Of a stretch of DNA of 64,000 nt, positions 60,644 through 64,000 are shown piece by piece. The stretch is from an uncultured Bacteroidales bacterium. Lineage in GTDB: Bacteria; Bacteroidota; Bacteroidia; Bacteroidales; Muribaculaceae. The DNA lies in assembly GCA_947570265.1 (NCBI GenBank), contig CANOUR010000003.1, positions 1 through 64,000 on the forward strand, in the 5' to 3' direction. The translations under genes were made by a program, and so were the position numbers. A model generated the notes under the pieces. The model searched no databases and was not told where the DNA came from. It saw only the letters and a program-made list of their open reading frames with translations. Each line of letters opens with the position of its first letter. The first letter of the stretch is position 1.

Positions 60644-63600
60644 ATGAGGAAACAAATTTTAACCATGATTCTTCTGTTCTTCGCCATGACAGCAGTGGCG
60701 CAGAATCTGAAGGTTACGGGTGTTGTTACTTCAGCCGAGGATGGCGAACCTCTGATCGGGGTCTCTGTTCAGGTGAAGGAGAACCCCGCGAATGGTGTGG
60801 CAACCGACTTCGACGGCAACTATACAATTATGGTGAATCCCGGGCAGACGCTCAGATTCACCTATATCGGTTGTCAGCCATATGAAAAAAAGATCAATGA
60901 ATCGGGGACGGTCGATGTGACCCTCTCGACCGAGAGCACCATGCTTCAGGAGGTGGTGGCTATCGGCTACGGCACAATGAAAAAGAGCGACCTCACCGGT
61001 TCGGTGTCGTCAGTGGCTGCCGACAAGTTGCAGAAAACGCCTGCTGCGTCACTTGCCAATGCTCTTCAGGGACAAGCTGCGGGCGTGACGGTCAACTCAC
61101 TGTCAGGTCGACCCGGAGCAGCTGCCGAGGTGCGTATCCGAGGCGTCGGCACCACAAACGGAGCATCACCTATATATGTTGTCGATGGAGTGATCACCGA
61201 CGATATCTCGTTTCTTTCGCCTAACGACATCGAGCGCACCGAGATCCTCAAGGATGCCTCGGCGACTGCCATCTATGGTTCGCGCGGCGCCAACGGTGTG
61301 GTGATTGTCACCACCAAGAGCGGAAGCCGCGACCGCGATGCCAAGATCACGTTCGACGCCTATGTCGGCTGGCAGAGCCGTTGGAAAAAACTCGATGTAA
61401 TGAATGCCCGCGACTTCGCCGATACTTATGTGGCCATCAACGGCTCGGGCTCGGAGAAGAAATTCTATAATGAGAATGGCTTCAACGAATGGCTCAACAC
61501 ATACATGGGTGTGGGTTCGTCTGACTTCTACCCTGTTGTCATGACCGAGAAAAATCCCGATGGATTCGATTACAGCGCTGTCGACACCGATTGGCAGGAC
61601 GCAGTTTTCCGCACCGGCATGATTCAGAACTATCATATCGGCATTGACGGTGGTGGTGAGAAATTCACCTATTCGCTCTCCGGTTCGTGGTTCCGGCAGG
61701 AGGGCACTATCGTTGGCTCGGACTACAGCCGCTTTACCGGACGCCTCAACACCAGCTATCAGGCCACCCCGTGGCTCAAGGTGGGCGAAAACCTCTCATT
61801 CATGTCGTCTGTGGCTAAGAACGCCTATGAGAGCGGCGACAACAGCGAGAGTGCGGGTGCCAACATCCTGTCGGCCGCTTTCGCAATGGCTCCGTGGGAT
61901 CCCATGGTCTATCCCGAAGGATCGCTCAACCGCAAGGGCGCTGATATCAGTGGCGGCTTCGCGGCAGGATCAAACTTCCGCAACGTCACCAACCCGTTCT
62001 CCATGGTCACTTACTCTCATCCCAAGGATCGCAACGAGCGTTGGGTAGGCAATGTGTTCGCTGAAATCACACCCATAAAGTATCTGACATTCCGCTCGAG
62101 CTTCTCGTTTGATTACAGATGGACGACGGCTAAGAGCTTCATGGACTCCTACATCGTGTCGGCCTACGACAAGCGCGATAAAAACTTCCTGAGCGCTTCG
62201 ATGGCACGCACCTACAACTGGATTGTCGACAACATCCTCACCTATTCGCGCCGCATAGGCAAACACGACTTCTCGGTGATGGTGGGTCAGTCGACCGAGG
62301 AATACAACTACAATTCCATCGGTGCATCGGGCTCGACAATCCTCAATCCGGTGGAGAAAAACTGGTATCTGTCGCAGGTCACCGATGACTATAGCGATCC
62401 CTCGGAAGGTGTGAGCCGCAACCGCCGCTTCTCATGGCTCGGACGTCTTCACTACAGCTTCAACGACCGCTATCTGGCCACATTCAACTTCCGTGCCGAC
62501 GGATCGTCGAAGTTCCGCGACAACGCATGGGGCTATTTCCCCTCTTTCGCCCTTGCATGGCGCATGAGTCAGGAAAGCTTCCTGCGCGACTTCACTCCGC
62601 TCAGCGACCTCAAGCTCCGTTTTGGCTGGGGTAAGGTCGGCAACGACAATATCGGCAACGATGCTTTTGTGCTCAATATGTTCTCCAGCGGCCCCACATT
62701 CGTCGATTATGTGTTTGGTCTCAATCCGGCGCTCGCCAACGGTGCCACAGTGCTCACATGGATCAACCAGGGTGGTCACTGGGAAAATACCGAGCAGTGG
62801 AGCGTAGGCGTCGATTTCGCTTTCTTCAGCAATAAGCTGACCGGCTCGGTCGACGGATTCATCCGCAACACCAACGACATGCTCATGAATGTCACCGCTC
62901 CCGCGCAGGTCGGCAACCGCTACTCGGCTATGGCCAATGTCGGAAAGGTGCGCAACAAGGGTATAGAGATACAGCTCGAGCACCGCAACACTCTCAGCCG
63001 CGACTTCCACTATTCAGTGGGTGGCAACGTATCGTTCATCGACAACAAGCTCGTGGCTCTCAACGGCGGTTCGCCAATCTACACCAACTATGGCAATGTG
63101 CAGGTTGTCAACCAGGGCTACCCTCTCTATTATTTCTGGGGATATGACTACATGGGTGTCTATCGTTCCGACGAAGAGGTGATGGATTACCTCGGCAACA
63201 ACGACACATTCTACGCCGGCGATGCAAAATACCGCGATGTAAACGGCGATGGCAAAATCAACGACGACGACCGCATGGATCTCGGTTCGTCGATCCCCTG
63301 GCTCAACTACGGCATCAACCTCGGCGCATGGTGGCGCGATTTCGACCTGCAGATATTCTTCCAGGGTGTCGGCGGCAACAAAATTTACAATCAGATGCGC
63401 CACCGTCTCGAAAGCAACGGCACAGAGTCGGTCGTATCGCCTGTGATGGCCGACGCATGGACTGTCGATAATCCCGACGGATCGATCCCCAATCCCAAAA
63501 ATTCGGTCAACTACTATGTCAGCAACCGGTTCCTTGAGAGTGGCGACTACTTCCGTCTGAAAAATCTCCAGATCGGCTATTCATTGCCCCGCAATCTCAT

Positions 63601-63763
63601 CAAGAAAGCAGGCTTCGAGAACTGTCGTTTCTATCTGCAGGGCTCCAACCTCTTCACCGTCACCAAATACAAAGGTTTTGACCCCGAGGTGAGCGGCGGC
63701 GTGGACTACGGCAATTATCCGCAGAGCCGCACCTACATGGTTGGTGTCAACATCACATATTGA
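60644..63763 (+). CDS. SusC/RagA family TonB-linked outer-membrane transporter
   Basis: The 1039-residue protein has a signal peptide (1-20), a carboxypeptidase-like regulatory domain (about 24-100, GVVTSAEDGEPLIGVSV), a plug with the SusC signature AIYGSRGANGVVIVTTKSG (about 210-228) preceded by GQAAGVTVNSLSGRPG, and a C-terminal 22-stranded barrel ending YPQSRTYMVGVNITY. It imports oligosaccharides or other nutrients with the SusD partner, powered by the TonB system at 53 kb. The substrate cannot be told from this protein; no glycoside hydrolases are in the window. Only the SusD start follows before the window ends. Confidence 0.95.
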   Translation: MRKQILTMILLFFAMTAVAQNLKVTGVVTSAEDGEPLIGVSVQVKENPANGVATDFDGNYTIMVNPGQTLRFTYIGCQPYEKKINESGTVDVTLSTESTMLQEVVAIGYGTMKKSDLTGSVSSVAADKLQKTPAASLANALQGQAAGVTVNSLSGRPGAAAEVRIRGVGTTNGASPIYVVDGVITDDISFLSPNDIERTEILKDASATAIYGSRGANGVVIVTTKSGSRDRDAKITFDAYVGWQSRWKKLDVMNARDFADTYVAINGSGSEKKFYNENGFNEWLNTYMGVGSSDFYPVVMTEKNPDGFDYSAVDTDWQDAVFRTGMIQNYHIGIDGGGEKFTYSLSGSWFRQEGTIVGSDYSRFTGRLNTSYQATPWLKVGENLSFMSSVAKNAYESGDNSESAGANILSAAFAMAPWDPMVYPEGSLNRKGADISGGFAAGSNFRNVTNPFSMVTYSHPKDRNERWVGNVFAEITPIKYLTFRSSFSFDYRWTTAKSFMDSYIVSAYDKRDKNFLSASMARTYNWIVDNILTYSRRIGKHDFSVMVGQSTEEYNYNSIGASGSTILNPVEKNWYLSQVTDDYSDPSEGVSRNRRFSWLGRLHYSFNDRYLATFNFRADGSSKFRDNAWGYFPSFALAWRMSQESFLRDFTPLSDLKLRFGWGKVGNDNIGNDAFVLNMFSSGPTFVDYVFGLNPALANGATVLTWINQGGHWENTEQWSVGVDFAFFSNKLTGSVDGFIRNTNDMLMNVTAPAQVGNRYSAMANVGKVRNKGIEIQLEHRNTLSRDFHYSVGGNVSFIDNKLVALNGGSPIYTNYGNVQVVNQGYPLYYFWGYDYMGVYRSDEEVMDYLGNNDTFYAGDAKYRDVNGDGKINDDDRMDLGSSIPWLNYGINLGAWWRDFDLQIFFQGVGGNKIYNQMRHRLESNGTESVVSPVMADAWTVDNPDGSIPNPKNSVNYYVSNRFLESGDYFRLKNLQIGYSLPRNLIKKAGFENCRFYLQGSNLFTVTKYKGFDPEVSGGVDYGNYPQSRTYMVGVNITY

Positions 63764-63789
63764 TCATAATCCTCATCATCACAAATAGA

Positions 63790-64000
63790 ATGAATTTCCG
63801 ATTCAACAAATATATCCCGGCGGCATGCGCAATGCTCATGATGGGAGGACTCTCGTCATGCAACGACTGGCTTCAGGAGGAGACTCCCGGCACTACCACA
63901 CTGCCCGACTATTTCGTCACCGGACAAAATGCCATCATGGTAGCCAATGCTGCCTACACCCCCTTGGCTTGGGAATACAACAACACCTATTTCTCAGAGT
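63790..64000 (+). CDS. SusD/RagB family surface lipoprotein (partial, 5' end)
   Basis: The first 70 codons are present and the gene runs off the window. It shows a lipoprotein signal with lipobox GGLSSC (near residue 24) and then NDWLQEETPGTTTLPDYF, and NAIMVANAAYTPL, both typical of SusD proteins. It begins 26 bp after susC, forming the usual susC-susD pair. SusD caps the SusC barrel and captures the substrate. Confidence 0.9.
   Translation, partial: MNFRFNKYIPAACAMLMMGGLSSCNDWLQEETPGTTTLPDYFVTGQNAIMVANAAYTPLAWEYNNTYFSE

Overview
The window looks like the chromosome of a Bacteroidales bacterium, most likely Muribaculaceae/Bacteroides-like. The signs are a SusC/SusD pair with a propeller-type regulator, a PorZ-like propeller protein, many recognisable Bacteroidetes families (DUF4294, DUF1919, DUF4956, DUF2490), promoters of the TAnnTTTG type in place of TATAAT, and almost no Shine-Dalgarno sequences. 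No tRNA, rRNA, CRISPR array, insertion sequence or prophage was found.

Layout. 1-4.6 kb: aroQ tail and an O-methyltransferase on +, then MATE transporter, panB, serS and yqeY on -. 4.6-5.34 kb: a 749 bp AT-rich gene-free stretch with clustered TGTTGATAA boxes, best read as the replication origin. Gene direction and strand composition both change here: C-rich + strand to the left, G-rich + strand to the right. 5.3-13.3 kb (+): nadA, leuS, rdgB, porZ-like, an unknown gene and an S24/HTH regulator. 13.3-15.5 kb (-): two acyltransferase-3 membrane proteins. 15.8-18.0 kb (+): nadB and DUF4294. 18.1-24.5 kb (-): an AT-rich islet with a DUF3997-like gene and a short orphan frame, comM, a DUF4369-like lipoprotein, a histidine acid phosphatase and a large unknown membrane protein. 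24.75-26.3 kb (+): two FKBP prolyl isomerases. 26.4-30.6 kb (-): DUF1919, a fused nucleoside kinase and two glycosyltransferases, then an outer-membrane barrel. 31.5-38.9 kb (+): ybeY, mnmG, apt, uvrC, dtd, mazG-like, deoC, a GYF/dispanin protein and DUF2752, with a perfect 16 bp parS palindrome between mnmG and apt. 38.9-55.2 kb (-): a long gene train including a VTC polyphosphate polymerase/DUF4956/DUF2490/Cthe_2159-like block, dapB, pdxB, purD, a THUMP methyltransferase, trmD, a mannose-1-phosphate guanylyltransferase, TonB-ExbD-ExbB and pdxJ. 55.3-57.3 kb (+): an ACT-like remnant of a CBS protein, nadK and a YgjP-like metallopeptidase. 57.3-64 kb: a membrane-tethered propeller/LuxR-HTH regulator (-) facing a SusC/SusD pair (+).

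How the genes fit together. NAD synthesis (nadA, nadB, nadK), vitamin B6 synthesis by the DXP route (pdxB, pdxJ), translation and tRNA or rRNA processing (serS, leuS, dtd, trmD, mnmG, ybeY) and envelope functions dominate. oriC and parS lie about 29 kb apart, as expected for an origin-proximal segregation domain. The least explained parts are the VTC/DUF4956 block, the regulator and repeat architecture in front of susC, the islet at 18.1-18.7 kb, and the 674-residue membrane protein at 22.5-24.5 kb.
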